From: Aculops lycopersici
Lineage: Eukaryota; Arthropoda; Arachnida; Trombidiformes; Eriophyidae
DNA length: 64,000 bases
Direction of reading: 5' to 3'
Assembly: GCA_015350385.1 (NCBI GenBank)
Contig: WNKI01000003.1
Span: 3,498,155-3,562,154, forward strand
Part shown: piece after piece, positions 20,401 through 32,769 of the stretch
Numbering within the stretch: the first letter of the stretch is position 1
How the letters are laid out: each line of letters opens with the position of its first letter
Program-made: the position numbers and the translations under genes
The notes under the pieces: generated by a model
Databases searched by the model: none
What the model saw: only the letters and a program-made list of their open reading frames with translations
What the model was told of the DNA's origin: nothing

Positions 20401-22110
20401 AGCATTCAGTACACGCAACTCGGTGTTTGCGCATCATGTGTGTAGCTATCTCGCTCAATTCTACTGCTACTTATACTGACTCTATCCGTCGCATTGAGGC
20501 CCAAGGAAATTCTGCTGGCTCCTCTTTTGTTATTGTTGTCGCTGTCGCCAAGTGTGTGAGTAAGCGGGGGAGAGAGAGACTTGCAGTCACTAGGCAGTTG
20601 TGTTGTGTTATTGTTATTATTCGTCTTCCTCTGCGGCTGTCGCCATCGTCGTCGTCGCTGCCATTGCCACTGATGCAACGTAGGCAGGAGCCGAAACTTC
20701 AAATCGATGACGCCTCGCAGAGTCAGACTAAATTTTCTCTGCACCTTTGGCAGAAAGTGACTCAAGCAAGATACTAGAGAGCAAAACATTGGAAACGGCA
20801 AGATAGATGGATAGACAGAGAGATTTAAAATTTCAAGAAAACTCCAAGTAGTGGGAGCGAGATTTGCGAAGAAGCGCTCGGTTCAGGTTCAGTTACCTCC
20901 GACTGCCAACCAGTTTGCTAGTCTAGTCTAGTCTAGCAAACTAGTAGTGGAAATAATCATAATAAGAGAGCAAAAGACACTCGTATCTACTTTCCATCTC
21001 TCTTTCTATCTTCTCATTCACTCGTTCAGCTGCCAGTCGCTAGGTGCCTCCAAGAGAACAAGAAACGCAACAAGGAAAAGAGCAAGATTAAGTGAGGAAA
21101 ATTCGCTTGAAGTTCGGAGCAAGCGAATGAAGCCAACCAAAGCGATTAAGTCAACGAGTGAGGCCCGCGAGATTTGTTGTCCTTCCTCGTCAATCTTTTT
21201 CTTCCTCTGAGAGAAATGAGACATACAAGTGTATAGAGGAGAAATTTTAAGTAGATTATTATATAAGCGAGCGAATGAAATTCAATTTGCCCAATAAGAT
21301 TTAAGAGAACCAAGCATCGATTATTATCGAATATCAGAAGCGAGAATGAAGAAATTTTGCTAACCTTGAGCATAGTAAAAATAATAATAATAATAATAAT
21401 GTTCTGCATGCAAAATCAGCTGAACCAAAAAAGAGCAACTGAATATTCAATAAGCTCACATGAATAGAAGCTTAGGAAGGATTGAGGTGGAAAAGAGTTG
21501 TAAGAGAATTTGACAACCAAACAAGAGAAAGGAGTACACAACGGGAAGCTCGTGCAACAAAAGGACGCCATCGAAAGAAAGGGGGAGATTTTAAAAAAGA
21601 CGAATTTGCGTCGCGTGCGCCGGTGTTTTGTTGTTTTCCCATTCTAGTTCAGGTATAAACATTACTCGTGCGTGAGGACTGCTCTTAATGCAACCACAAC
21701 CAGACAGATAGATGGAAGGCGAGATAGATAGATAGATACACATACACGCACAAGTTTACACCTGCAACAGCAGCAGCAGCAGCAGTGGTAACACAAAATC
21801 CAGGTGAGATTTACAGGTGAAGGTGGTGGTTGTGCTCACGTTTGAGTTTGATTAGCTCGTGCGCGTGTGACTTTTCTTCAACGAAACCACATTCGTATGT
21901 TACAAAAGTTTTACAAGTTTCAATGTCAACTAGATTTCAAACGGAAGAACAAACAAAATAATAAAAGTCGGGCGCAGAATTCGTTGTCAGTCATTAATGA
22001 AAGAAGTAGAAAAGAAAATCTTCCAATAAAAGAAGGCCAATCAAATTATTAACTCATGAAATTATAAGAATATAATTCTATGATAAACGTATTATAATAA
22101 ACGTTAAGTA
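17482..22110. other. Gene-poor stretch
   Basis: No gene is supported. It contains GC-rich CGAGCG patches (20140-20360), a hexamer tract GTTGCA/GTTGTA (19560-19600), AAT repeats (21378-21402) and CAG repeats (21770-21785). A minus-strand open frame at 18185-18541 (118 codons) has tolerable composition but no recognisable domain. CAGGTGAG-like donor sites near 21805 may mark 5' UTR exons of the gene at 22111. Confidence 0.4.
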
Positions 22111-24810
22111 ATGCCAACTTCTGGCCAAATAGCAAACCGAAAAACCCGAGACCCCGAAGACTATCAGAGCAATCGACAAGCAATTCGCCCCTCGGCGACA
22201 ATGCCTCAGTTGACCGAGTACACGAAAGAGGATATCTTAGAGCAATACTTGAGCTGGAAGCCGCCGGTAGTGGTTGGGTCACAATCTGGTGCATCGACTG
22301 GTGGTGGCGGTGCTGGTAGTGGTCAGAAGCGGCGGAAGCTCGCTGGATGTCAGACCACCTGTTCAATTAGCGATGAGCAGCAACAGCATCGCGCTCAACT
22401 AGATGTATCCAGATTAAGTGGCCAAGATCACTCTGACTTTGGCAAGGAGAACATATCATCCGAGTCGTCGAGAAGTAGATCAAAGTCACGCAGAGCCACC
22501 AGTGGAGAGGCTGGCGACAAAAGATCGCGGAGTTTGTCTCTATTCAGCGCTTGCTTCACCATTCCAAACATAAGCTCAATGTTGTCCTCAAGTGGCACAG
22601 GTGGTGGTCGTCGGGGCTCGTCGAGTGGCGGGAGGCGATCAATTTTATCCCATTTGGGCATCCAAACTCACCCCAAACAAAGACCCATTTCCTCCAGTCA
22701 GACGGCGGGAAATTTGCAGCAGTTTTCCAACAACAACAACCACAGTGATGGAGGCGACTTGACGCCAGGCAGCCAGAGAAAGCACGTCAGCTTTGAGGGG
22801 AATCGAAATAGGAACCTCACGACCGGAAGCGCGAGCCAGCCACAAACAGTTGGTGCGGCGCCAAGAGGCCAGCAGTCGAATGTGATCCTGAGGAATTATC
22901 AAGCGCACATTAGCCAAATGCAACCGCAACAGCAACCTCTACCGCCGCCTTTACTTTACGAGCAGCAGCCGCAAGTGACAGGTAAGTTCGTTATGCAATA
23001 CACATGTTTTCGCTCGCCCCGCCTCACTCATAACAACTGGCTAACCAAAAAACTCAATTACCTCGATCCCAACTCTTCTCTCTACAAACATACCCATAAG
23101 AAGCCAACCAAATGGAGAGCACGCAGCCAAAGTTAACCTACAACCAGCAACAGCAGCAACTAGAAACAAACGAAAAGCAGAACGCCAACCACTTGACGTA
23201 TCATCCGACCATTAGACAGCAACCAAAGCCAATTCAATCGCCGTTGGCATGTAATACAACAATCACCACCGGCAACATGGCAACCGCAGCAAATCCAACG
23301 CCAAACCCAGCGACCCTAAACTCAAGTGCAATTCCATCGCCATCCACCTCATCTCAAGTGTCCCAATTCTCTTCCAATACAAATCATCATCCTCCATATC
23401 AGCCACAATTCGGTTACATTCCGGGCTCGTCCGCAAGCCACGCCCACCCACAGTTGGCTGGCCAGCGGGTAATGCTGAATCCCGCCGCTATGTCCTATGG
23501 GCAAACGACGACCACTGTTTACAAGCGAATGCCAAATTTGCCAATGAGAACTCAAGCAACGCAAACAGAGATCACCGCTTATCATTTAACCGGTGCCACG
23601 CCTCCCTTATCTTCTACAAACTCCTCAATGGATCGACGAGTGGGTGGTGGTGGCGGTGGCGGCGGCGGCGGTAGATCTAGGAGTAGTACCACAAGAAGTC
23701 GGGCGGGGGAAAGTAAAGAGTCTCATTTAGATGGACGCCAGAGCCAAAGTCAGGGCCAAACGCCAGCAGGTGGTGGCTCGGCGGCTACGTCGAGAAGCCA
23801 GAGCAGAACGCCAAAGAAGAGGAGAGATTTTGAGAGGCACCCAGAGTCTAGTAGAGCGAAATCAAGCAAATTGGGTTTGAGTGACGAAGAGGAAGACCTG
23901 AGCCGTGGTCAGAGTGATTTAGATAGGCAGCGTCAGATTGGAATTAACTCAAACGAAGATCACATTGACGACAGCGATGACAACGAAATTGTCTGCGGCA
24001 ACTTGAATACCTCACTGCTCGCCACTTCTGGTTCCAGTTCCTCGGAAGTATCGCTCGAAGGTCATGATTCGACCCTCGCGACGACGTTGCAATACGATGA
24101 GTTGCGTTGCGTTGCCGACGACCAAACTTCCTCGCCGTCCACGGTAAAGGGTGCGAGGCGGCGGTCGCCGCCTTGCGCAGCCAACTCGTCTCAGGTGGGC
24201 GGTCGTGATGCATCAATCACAATGAAGCCAAATGTTGTTGGATCAAAACAGAAAGATGCAAGACACAAAACTAGCTCGAGAGCAAAATCTAGAAACGAGA
24301 GTGATAATTTGCCACTGCGAGACAGAGGCAAGTCCTCGACTTCCGGTGCTCGAGGCAAGACAACCGTTAGGGCTGTCGGAGGCGGCAGCGGTGAAATTGA
24401 GCCGCCAAGTGAGTTTAAGGACGAGAAAGGCGACAAGACGGAGGCAAAAGGGACGGCATCACAGAGTATCGCCAAGAGGCCCAGCGAGACGACCAGTATC
24501 TCCATGAATATGAATGACGCCACCACCGGAGGGCCACCAGCAACTTCGGCCCCAGTCTCGGCGAGAAACAACAGCGCTCACGAGATTGATGGCGCCAAGG
24601 GAGCTGGCACTAATGGAGCCATCAAAACTGGAAGCGAAGGTATCGTCGTCGGCGAGAGCTCAACTGCCTTTGTTGCGGGGAGACGCAAAAGCAGCCAAGT
24701 GGGGAAACCTGAACTACAGCACCAGCCAAGCACCAGCGAAGTTGCTGAGTTGGTTCGAAGAATATCGCAACCATTCGGTAGTGAGGTGATACCACAGCAG
24801 CAGCAGCAGC

Positions 24811-24859
<49 letters not shown>

Positions 24860-27800
24860 CCACCATCACCATCAAGCTCGAGCGGCGAATCAGCAGCAAG
24901 AGGTGCAAGAAACGATTGGAGCGCAACTGTCTAGCTACTATCCAAAATTTGACGACGATCAGCGCGATTTGCTGGACGAGCCTCCGAGTCTAAGCGAGGC
25001 TAGCTCGCAAACGGACACCTCGATGGCTCAAAGGATCATAGCCATTGGACTTTCATTGGAGCAGAAGCAGCAGAGGGAACTAGAGCAGCAACAACATTTG
25101 GTTGGTCAGCAGCAGCGACGATCATCGGAACAGGAAGTGCAAGAGGCTCATAGGTCGGGCTCCTCCACTTCAACCACCCTGGCCAGTCCTAGTCACGAAG
25201 AGTCCGGACCGGCGGCACGCCCTATTTCGGAACAGGAAGGCGTGGCAAGTCCTTTGAACCCAGCTGGTGCCGGTGATGGTGGTGGTGATGGTATTGCTAT
25301 TGGTGGAAGCGCTAATCATTTTGCTGCCTCGCAGCAGCAGCAGCATTCACTAGATAGTGGCAAATTTGTCGAGCTTCAAGCCTCGCAAGCGCAACATAAG
25401 CTCGCCAGTGGCTCGAACGAAGCGAATCGACAGGGACGTCAGCGAGAGCTGGCGGGATCAAAAGACGAAGGCAACGAGCGTTGGGCGATTAGTGATTATG
25501 TTGGCACCGAGTCGGCGGGCAACATAATAACGGGCAACCGCAAAGTGAGCGATACAAATGGAACGATAATGGACATTGATGGTCGGCGGCTTGCGCGACC
25601 GGAAGTTGGCTCAGTGGACAAAGATAACTCAGAGGCTTCAGTGCAGCGCCAGCGACGGGACCAAATGCAACGGAAACGCTCGTCACAAGTCTCGGTGGAG
25701 TCGCCTTTGGGTCCAATGACAGGAGCAGCAGCAGCAGCAGCAACAACAACATTACAACCATTACAACAGCAACCGATTGCTAGCTCTAGCTCGTCGGGCG
25801 AGCAGAGGCGCGACGATTTCCTAACGCTCGGCTTGGCGGCAGAGGCAGCCAGCAGTTGCAAGCAAGTTGATATGGATTCCGTGGATCCGATAGCGGAGCA
25901 ATTGGAGCAGCAGCTCGTGGGACTAGCGGGCGAGGGCAAACGCTCGTCAACATCAACCTTGAGCACCCGGCACCACAGCTACTGTAGCTCCGACATAGAC
26001 TTTGGCGCCACTACAGCTGGCGCTGCTACTAGTGGTGGTGGTGGTGGTGCAACTTCCACGAGCACCTGCAACCCTAGCGGCGACTTGAATTTGACTGCCT
26101 CCTTTGAACTGCTAGAACCGGAAGAGCCTGAGAGCTTGGGTAGCGGCGGCAGTGGTAGTAACAGTGGCAACGAGTCGAGGCTACGAGTTAATCTAACGAC
26201 TGCACCAAGCGAGCAGCTGAGCGAGATCGACGAAAGTCCAAGCAGCACGACGCCAGTGGAGGAGCGAAACCCGAATGAACCAAATGGAGTTCTGGCCGCC
26301 GGTTGCGCCTTAGAATATAACGAGGACAGCAGCGGATTTGGCGCGCCCAATTTGGCTGGCCCATTGACCGTGAGCAACGACAGCGGCAACAACAACGATG
26401 TCGACCACGACCACCAAGACGACAAGCCTGCCACCGCTGGTGACGGTGCGCCGAGCGAGCGCTCGCTCAATTACCATGAAGTGGAAGTCGGCGATGGTTG
26501 TGTTGGCCGCGATAGGAAACAAGAGGAGTCCTTTTTTATGACGCCAGCGGCTACTAACAGCAGTAGTAGTGGTGGTGACGGTGGCGGCGACACGCAGATT
26601 GGGCGCCCACAAAACCAGCAACGGGCACCAGAAAGTGGAGCATCGTCGGCGCTAGTGCACTACGAGGGCCATAAAAGTTCTGAAAGCCAAGAGCTGGGCG
26701 GCGAGAATCAAGACGCTAGTCTCGCCAGCCGGCTGACAAGTAGCGTTTTGGACGAGGCCACAGCGGCGGCGGCCGTCGCCGCAGCGTCGTCTTCAGTTGG
26801 CCATTCCGTTAGCGCGACTGCACCAAGCAAGCGGAGCTCAGCGTCTGGTAATCAGCTAAGAGATGGCTTCGCAAACTCAACTTCAAGCTCGACGCTCTCT
26901 TCGGTGAGCGTCGAGTTGTCCGTCGAGGGTGCAAAAGTGGACAAGGCGCCGGATATGAGTGAGCCACCTGCCAGTGCTGCCGCTGATTTCTTGTCAACTT
27001 CCTCCTCAACCTCCAAGTCGGAGATGTCCTGCTCGACGATGTCCTCGTCATCGTCGTCATCTACGGCCTCTACGTCAGCATCGTCCATCTCGACGCAAGA
27101 CAAAACGTCCGCCGACTCGGATTCGAAGATGGCCGGCGGCCAAGAGAATCAAGCGGGGCCAAAGTTGGAGCGAAAGTTGACAAAAACTGCTAGCGCAAAC
27201 TCGCCACCAACCACTGTGAGCGAGCTGGACCAGGACGAGGAGTTGTCGACGCCCTCGTTTGTAGACAGTTGTCGGGCGCACGTGGCCCAGGTGAGCGACT
27301 ACGCCGATCAAGTCGTCGGCCAGCTACTTCGCGAGTGTTTAGGCGAACCGGGTCAATTTGCAATCTGCCATGATAGCGGCTCGCAACCCTCAACTTCCGG
27401 CTTAATTCAAACTCAAGCAACCATCGCTAGTTCAATGGCAGAAACGACAGCACCACCTACGACAACGACAATGGCAACAGCAACTAAAATGATGAGGATC
27501 GATGAGGACAAGCAGCGGGAGGAAGCGGGCGAGCAGCAAACGACAACAATGCGCCAGGCGATCGCCGCAACTAGCAACTACGTCGACGACAACAATGGGC
27601 TCGCCGAAGTCGCAGTCTCGACACCTAAAACTTTCGATTCCTCGAGCTCCACTTCGGACGCCTCGAGCACAACGAGTGCAAGCGAAAACTCCTACATTTG
27701 CTGTCACCCCAAAGGCGGCCAAAAGCGGCAACCGGGACACGAGACTCGGCGGCCCAAGTTGCCGGAGAAGCCGGCGCATTTGAGACAAACTCAAACTGAG

Positions 27801-28492
27801 CCGGAGCAAGCGGCGGCCGCCGTGGTAATCACTGCCACCTCCATTGCAGCAGCCTCGTCGATGGTGCATCAAATGCAGCAGGTACAGAGACCCAGGTACA
27901 CCTGCAGTCAATCGATCGACGGACATAATTACCAGCCACAAGGGGTAGCTGTTCAGGTAAGTTAAGGGCGGAGCTAGAGTTGGTTGGTTGCATAGCGAGA
28001 GCAAAGAGAAAGTCTCTCTAGCTTTTTTCTCGCCTCACCTATTGGCTACAAGTCTATTCTAGGCTCATATAGTCCAGTTGCTGGTGCTGCTGCTTCAGCT
28101 GATTGCCCTATGGACTGGGACCAGTTTGGCTATTTTCCATTTGGCTCTCTCTCTCTCCCTCTCTTGCTGCTCTAGCGTGTTGATCGCTAGTGTCGGACCC
28201 AACCACTAGCTTCCAATGATTACGAAACTCTCTACAATTCGGTATTGGTCGGTTGTTTTGCTAGAGCGCCGCGCTTAGTTCATTGTGTATGTCTCCCTTT
28301 TTCCCTGAATCGCAAGTTTCGGAACTTGCCGCGGAAGCACCAGTTTGTGAGGCAAACTCAGTGTTAGATCTAAAACAACTCGACTCGCAACTGTCTACCG
28401 AAGGGGACCAACAACAACGACGATCAACTGCTGGCTCAAATTCCAATCTGGCGCCGCTAGTGACTAAACCAGGCAACGGTGGACCAAAAACG
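22111..28492 (+). CDS. Giant disordered protein block, possibly N-terminus of PDZ-PH-PH gene
   Basis: Exons 22111-22981, 23101-27956 and (less sure) 28265-28492. The introns are GTAAGT..AAG (119 nt, phase 1) and GTAAGT..TAG (phase 0). It encodes about 1985 residues, nearly all low-complexity: Ser, Gly, Gln and acidic tracts, a polyQ-polyH run and an (G)10 run. Short features stand out: MPQLTEYTKEDILEQYLSWKP near the N-terminus; an RVxF-type PP1 docking motif KHVSF at 224-228; several Q-T-D/Q-T-E phrases; a possible amphipathic helix around residue 1690 (YADQVVGQLL); and RPKLPEKPAHL, an SH3-type ligand. No folded domain is recognised. The last exon could splice in phase 0 (weak donor GTAACA at 28493) to the acceptor at 32839, which would make one scaffold gene with the PDZ-PH-PH block. 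ATG 22201 is an alternative start. Confidence 0.55.
24793..24860 (+). repeat. CAG/CAA tract encoding polyQ
   Basis: Mixed CAG then CAA repeats encode about 22 Gln followed by His codons, in frame with the surrounding coding block. Length polymorphism is likely. Confidence 0.85.
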
Positions 28493-31400
28493 GTAACAAA
28501 AGCGCGCCGAAACCTGGCTAGTTTGGTGGTCGTTTGCGTCAGGCGTCGGCCTTGGGGACTTGGCGATGGTGGTGGCGGCGCCCGCGAGCCTTGGTTGTCG
28601 GTTTCAGTGTCACCGTCGCCGCTTCTGTTCTGTTTTGAGTTGGCTTACTGAAATAGCGAGCGGCGGCCTGCGACTTCGGTCAAATAGGAGGAGGAGGAGG
28701 AATCTGATAAAGTTGTCGCAACTCCCTCTCTTTCTCTTTCGTTGGCATTGGTGCTAGATTTCCAGTTGTTCGTATCGTTTCACAAGCCAGTCACTTACTT
28801 TGCTCACGGCGCTGTCTTTTGCTTCTGGCAGCCGGATTGCGCGGCTGATACGCACCGTCTGCTTAGGGGGTGGCGCACATTGTGATTGCGACAAGAGAAG
28901 GAGAGAGTGAGGTGGGAAACAATACAAATTTTAGCTGGCTCGATGAGTCTATTGCTTGCTGCCTGGATTTTGGCCGCCAACTGTGGGATAAGCTAGCAAG
29001 CAAGCGAACCAACAAGCTCCTATTCCTCCTTAATCGCCATCAATGGAACCGGAACCGGAAGCGCTGGGCGAGGGGTCTCAAGTTGCGCGATCATCATAAT
29101 GATACGAGCAACTAGAGCCCAAACTAAGGGATTTTAAATTTGCCCGCCCATTACTCTAGTTGGCGTGGGCCTATTTGCTTCCGTTTTGCCTTTGCTCTCT
29201 AGCACTCTGCTCGTTGACGCAAGACGAAAAGTTGCTATACTATTCGACTCATGCCGCTTCCGCGACCGAGCCCCATGGCAGTGCAACTTTAAGGAATCCC
29301 AGCGAACCCTGAAGGCTGGAGGGTCGGTCAAAGAGAAAGCTCGCTACCACAATGAACTGGAGTGGCAAGCTTCCGGGCCAGATACAAGCCAAAAGCGGGG
29401 CTTCGGTGGCCGTGGTCTAAATTTTCGTGCCGAAAGAGAGCGAAAGTGGAAATCAATTTCCCGGAAACAAGGATGGCGAGTGAGAGAAACAATCTGATTA
29501 TCATGAGTTTAGTTGAAGTTGAAGTTGGAGCTCAAAGTCCAGAGTTTATATTCAGCTTAAGCTTGAAATTCAGTTTCAGCTTGTTGTTAGCAAGACCATG
29601 AGTTTCTCCGATGTTCATGTTCATGTTCATGATCATGATCGTGATCATCGAAGGATCGCAGTTGCGTCTGAAGGTTCCAGTTGCTTTTGCCAATAGACTC
29701 CTTGCGCCACCCGCGATCGACTCCCAATGAGGAACGAGTGGCGTTTGATTCTAGCAGCCAGACGTCGGCTAGCTAGCTAGCCAACCTGTCTAACAACTAG
29801 CAGGCCAAATGAATTCGATTGCGAGACACCTGTCGTCGTTGACTTCGTCGTGATGCGAGGCGAAAGTAGTGTACAGGTGAGGGTTGTGGTTTCATTGGCG
29901 CCATGTGTGAGCTGGCTAGTGTTTGCCTTTCCGCCCACTAGCCCCCAGTTCGGCCAAGGGTAGCCAATCGACTCTCGCCCGCCCTTCCGCTCACTCGCTA
30001 ATAGACATTTCTCATCCACTGGCCTTCGCTATTTGCACATCCAAATTCTAACCGACGCTGACGCCGCCGCCGCCGAGCACCGAGGGAGCTGGCAGATTAG
30101 TTTGCTCTGGTCGCTGGCAAAAACATTAGTGCATTTGCATTAGTCGTCGTGACGCTGATTGCTGGATCACCAGGGAGCGAGCCCGTGAGCTGATTGGCCA
30201 GCGTGAGAGTTCAATTGTCGCTAGGTACCTCGTGCGCCTGGTCATTGCTCGCTCGCTCGACTCATTGGACATGCGCTCGGCATGCATAAGAGGGTCCATT
30301 CGAGTAGCGATAGAATCAGCCTGCAACTAAGGGTAAAGTTAGATAGATAGAGTTGGAGAGTGGCACGCAAACAAGTGCCCGAAACTGTGAGCTTACACAT
30401 CAAACCTTGAGACTCTCAATGGTTTTCCATCGACACTTGAGTGCAATGGGAATTGTGTGCAGCTTGTGGGCGGAAAGCTCTCGCAAGTTACCAAATTTGC
30501 CTTTTGAAGTTGGGGGAGTTTCGAGCGTGTTCAGAGAGTTGGCACAGAATAATTCACAGCCTCCACTGAAGAGGGCCGAGTGATAGAGAGATAGAGATGG
30601 CCATTCGGAAGGCAGAAGATTGTTGAATGAACTACCGACTAAACGCAATTTAAATTTGACGATTTCCTCTCTCTCTCTCTCTCTCCCTCTGACTGACGAA
30701 AAGGAGTCGTTGCAATGAGCGAATGCTAAGCGCATTACTCAACGAGTCCAACTTTCGGTGAGTTTCGTCTTCGGTTGCCGATGGAAACGCTTGATGGAGA
30801 GCAACCACTGGGTTCGGGCGGTCCAATTACATTACTGGCCAAGCGGCGATCGCTTGTGCCGCTCTCCATTGTGACTGCCGCAACTAGGGCAGCCGAACCG
30901 TCGAGCCAAAGGTTCCGTTGTGCTAGAAGCGGCTGCAGTGGCAATCGCATCAAGTCAAACATCAACATCAACGACGACGACGATGACATCGAAAGCGAGC
31001 CGAAACCGATTGGCGCCGATGGCATTATGGACGCGCTTTTGTTGACCGACTTGGAACCGGCATACTCCATACAGCAGCCGTTTGATCGGCCTACAGTCGA
31101 GAGTTTCGGAGGGCAGCAGCTCAATACTTGCGACCTCGAGCTAGCTGCTCGACCGACTGGCATAAGGGAAGGGCAGCGGAAAGAGAATATTGTTTGTGAA
31201 TAGAATGGAACCGAGTGCTTGCCAGTTGGGTTCAGTTGTGTGTGTGTAGATTGTCGCTCGGTTTAGGTTTCCTATGGATTGCGTTGAAAAGTAGCTAGCA
31301 AGGGCAAGAGCACGGGCCAGTCCGTCGAATGATCGGCGCTGGTGTCAGCTGATTGGTGTTGCCCACCAACCGACTGGTCGACAATTCGGTTGATAGTTTA

Positions 31401-32769
31401 GTTTAGTCAGATCATTGCAATGGCAAGGTTTATTTGGCCGGCAAGTTGGTTGGTTTGGCTCGGCTCGAGCGTCTGGTTTGTAGGTGCATGTGTGTAGATT
31501 TATCGATCGACTGGAGTTGGGACGCCAAAGTGAGCGCTCGATATAGAGGCAGAATTCGGGAGTAGGAGCGCAGAGCAATCGGTTTGTTGTCGTTGTGTAA
31601 ACTCTGCAATGCGCGCAACCACTACACAACCACCTTGCAAGTCGATGAGGTCTTCCAGGGAATAATTTGCCCGTTAGTCCCACTGGCCAGTGGGCAGCAA
31701 ATGCCAATTGCACCATGCATTACGAAAGCGCCGTCGACGACTAGCGAGCCAGCTGATGCATTCACAGAAATCAGCAACCCAGTTGGCCAATTGGCCAGGC
31801 AAACAAAGTCTATTACAGTGAGTGCCTGGCGGGACTCGGGCCTGCTATCTGCCGCTTACCGGGCCAGGGGGGCGTGTTGACCATCTATATTGGCTCGTGC
31901 ATAACTTGCATTCAACTGTTTTCACTCTCGATCATGATGACCATGATTTGAAAGCCAAGCTTCCTAGCTCCAACATTCAGGAAGAGGGAAGTGAAAAAAG
32001 CGATGCCCTCGTCAACGCAAACTATCCGGTTCAAGTCACAGCAATCGATTCTATTCTCTCTTTTTCTCTCGGATATTCGATAAACAAGCTGAAATTGAGT
32101 TATTGTCGTCGCTATCAAGCGAGCGAGCAACTAGTCGCTGGCTAGGCGATTGGCTTGCATGAAACAGCCGCGAGCTAGACGGCCAATCAGGCGGCTAAAT
32201 TTAATTAACTGTGACAGCCAGCCAGCCTGGTGGTCAGCAAGCCAGAAGCCAATCGGCATCCAGTAGAGCAAACAAGAGAGAGAAGGGAAGAGTGACCCAC
32301 TAGACAGCGCCACTGCTACGTCAAATTGAATCGGCGTCTCCAAATAGCTGAATCATCCACTCAGCTTGGCCAAGAGACCGGATGTTGCACACTCGTCGTC
32401 AGACAATAACATTGAGACGCCAGTTGGCTAGGGCCGAGCGACCAACCATTCGGCTGGCTTTTCAAGGCTCTTAAAGGCCAAGGTAACGAAGAGAGGAGCG
32501 TCTAGGGGCTGGCAAGAGCAGAATTGGAGTAACTGATTGAAATTTTGCGCTCCCACTTTAAGATAATAACTCTTTTTTGGGGTCTTTTCCTCCAAAACAA
32601 CCACAGCCAATATGGAGTCTAACTAGCTTGTCAAGCGGAAGTTGGTAGCGCGAGAATGAGTTGAATTTTGTTTGAAAAAGGAGAAATTTCTTTTTAGCTA
32701 ACCTTAAAACTGACTCTTTCACTTCACTCCTCTATTTGTCACTTGGGCTTCAAACTAAAATTCTAATAA
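28493..32769. other. Probable large intron
   Basis: Probably an intron between the two disordered blocks, or the 5' region of a separate PDZ-PH-PH gene. It holds short repeats (TTCATG/GATCAT near 29610-29650, CTAGCTAG near 29770, CT tract 30668-30690). One stretch, 30775-31203, is open on both strands and has fairly coding-like plus-strand composition with a DDDDD run. It may be an alternative exon. Confidence 0.4.
30775..31203 (+). other. Possible alternative exon
   Basis: 142 open codons, the first Met being two codons in at 30781. The translation is of moderate complexity (GGPITLLAKRRSLVPLSIV, DDDDDIESEPKPIGADGIMDALLLTDLEPAY) and less repetitive than most shadow frames nearby. The minus strand is also open, there is no clear donor inside, and no domain is recognised. 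Confidence 0.2.
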
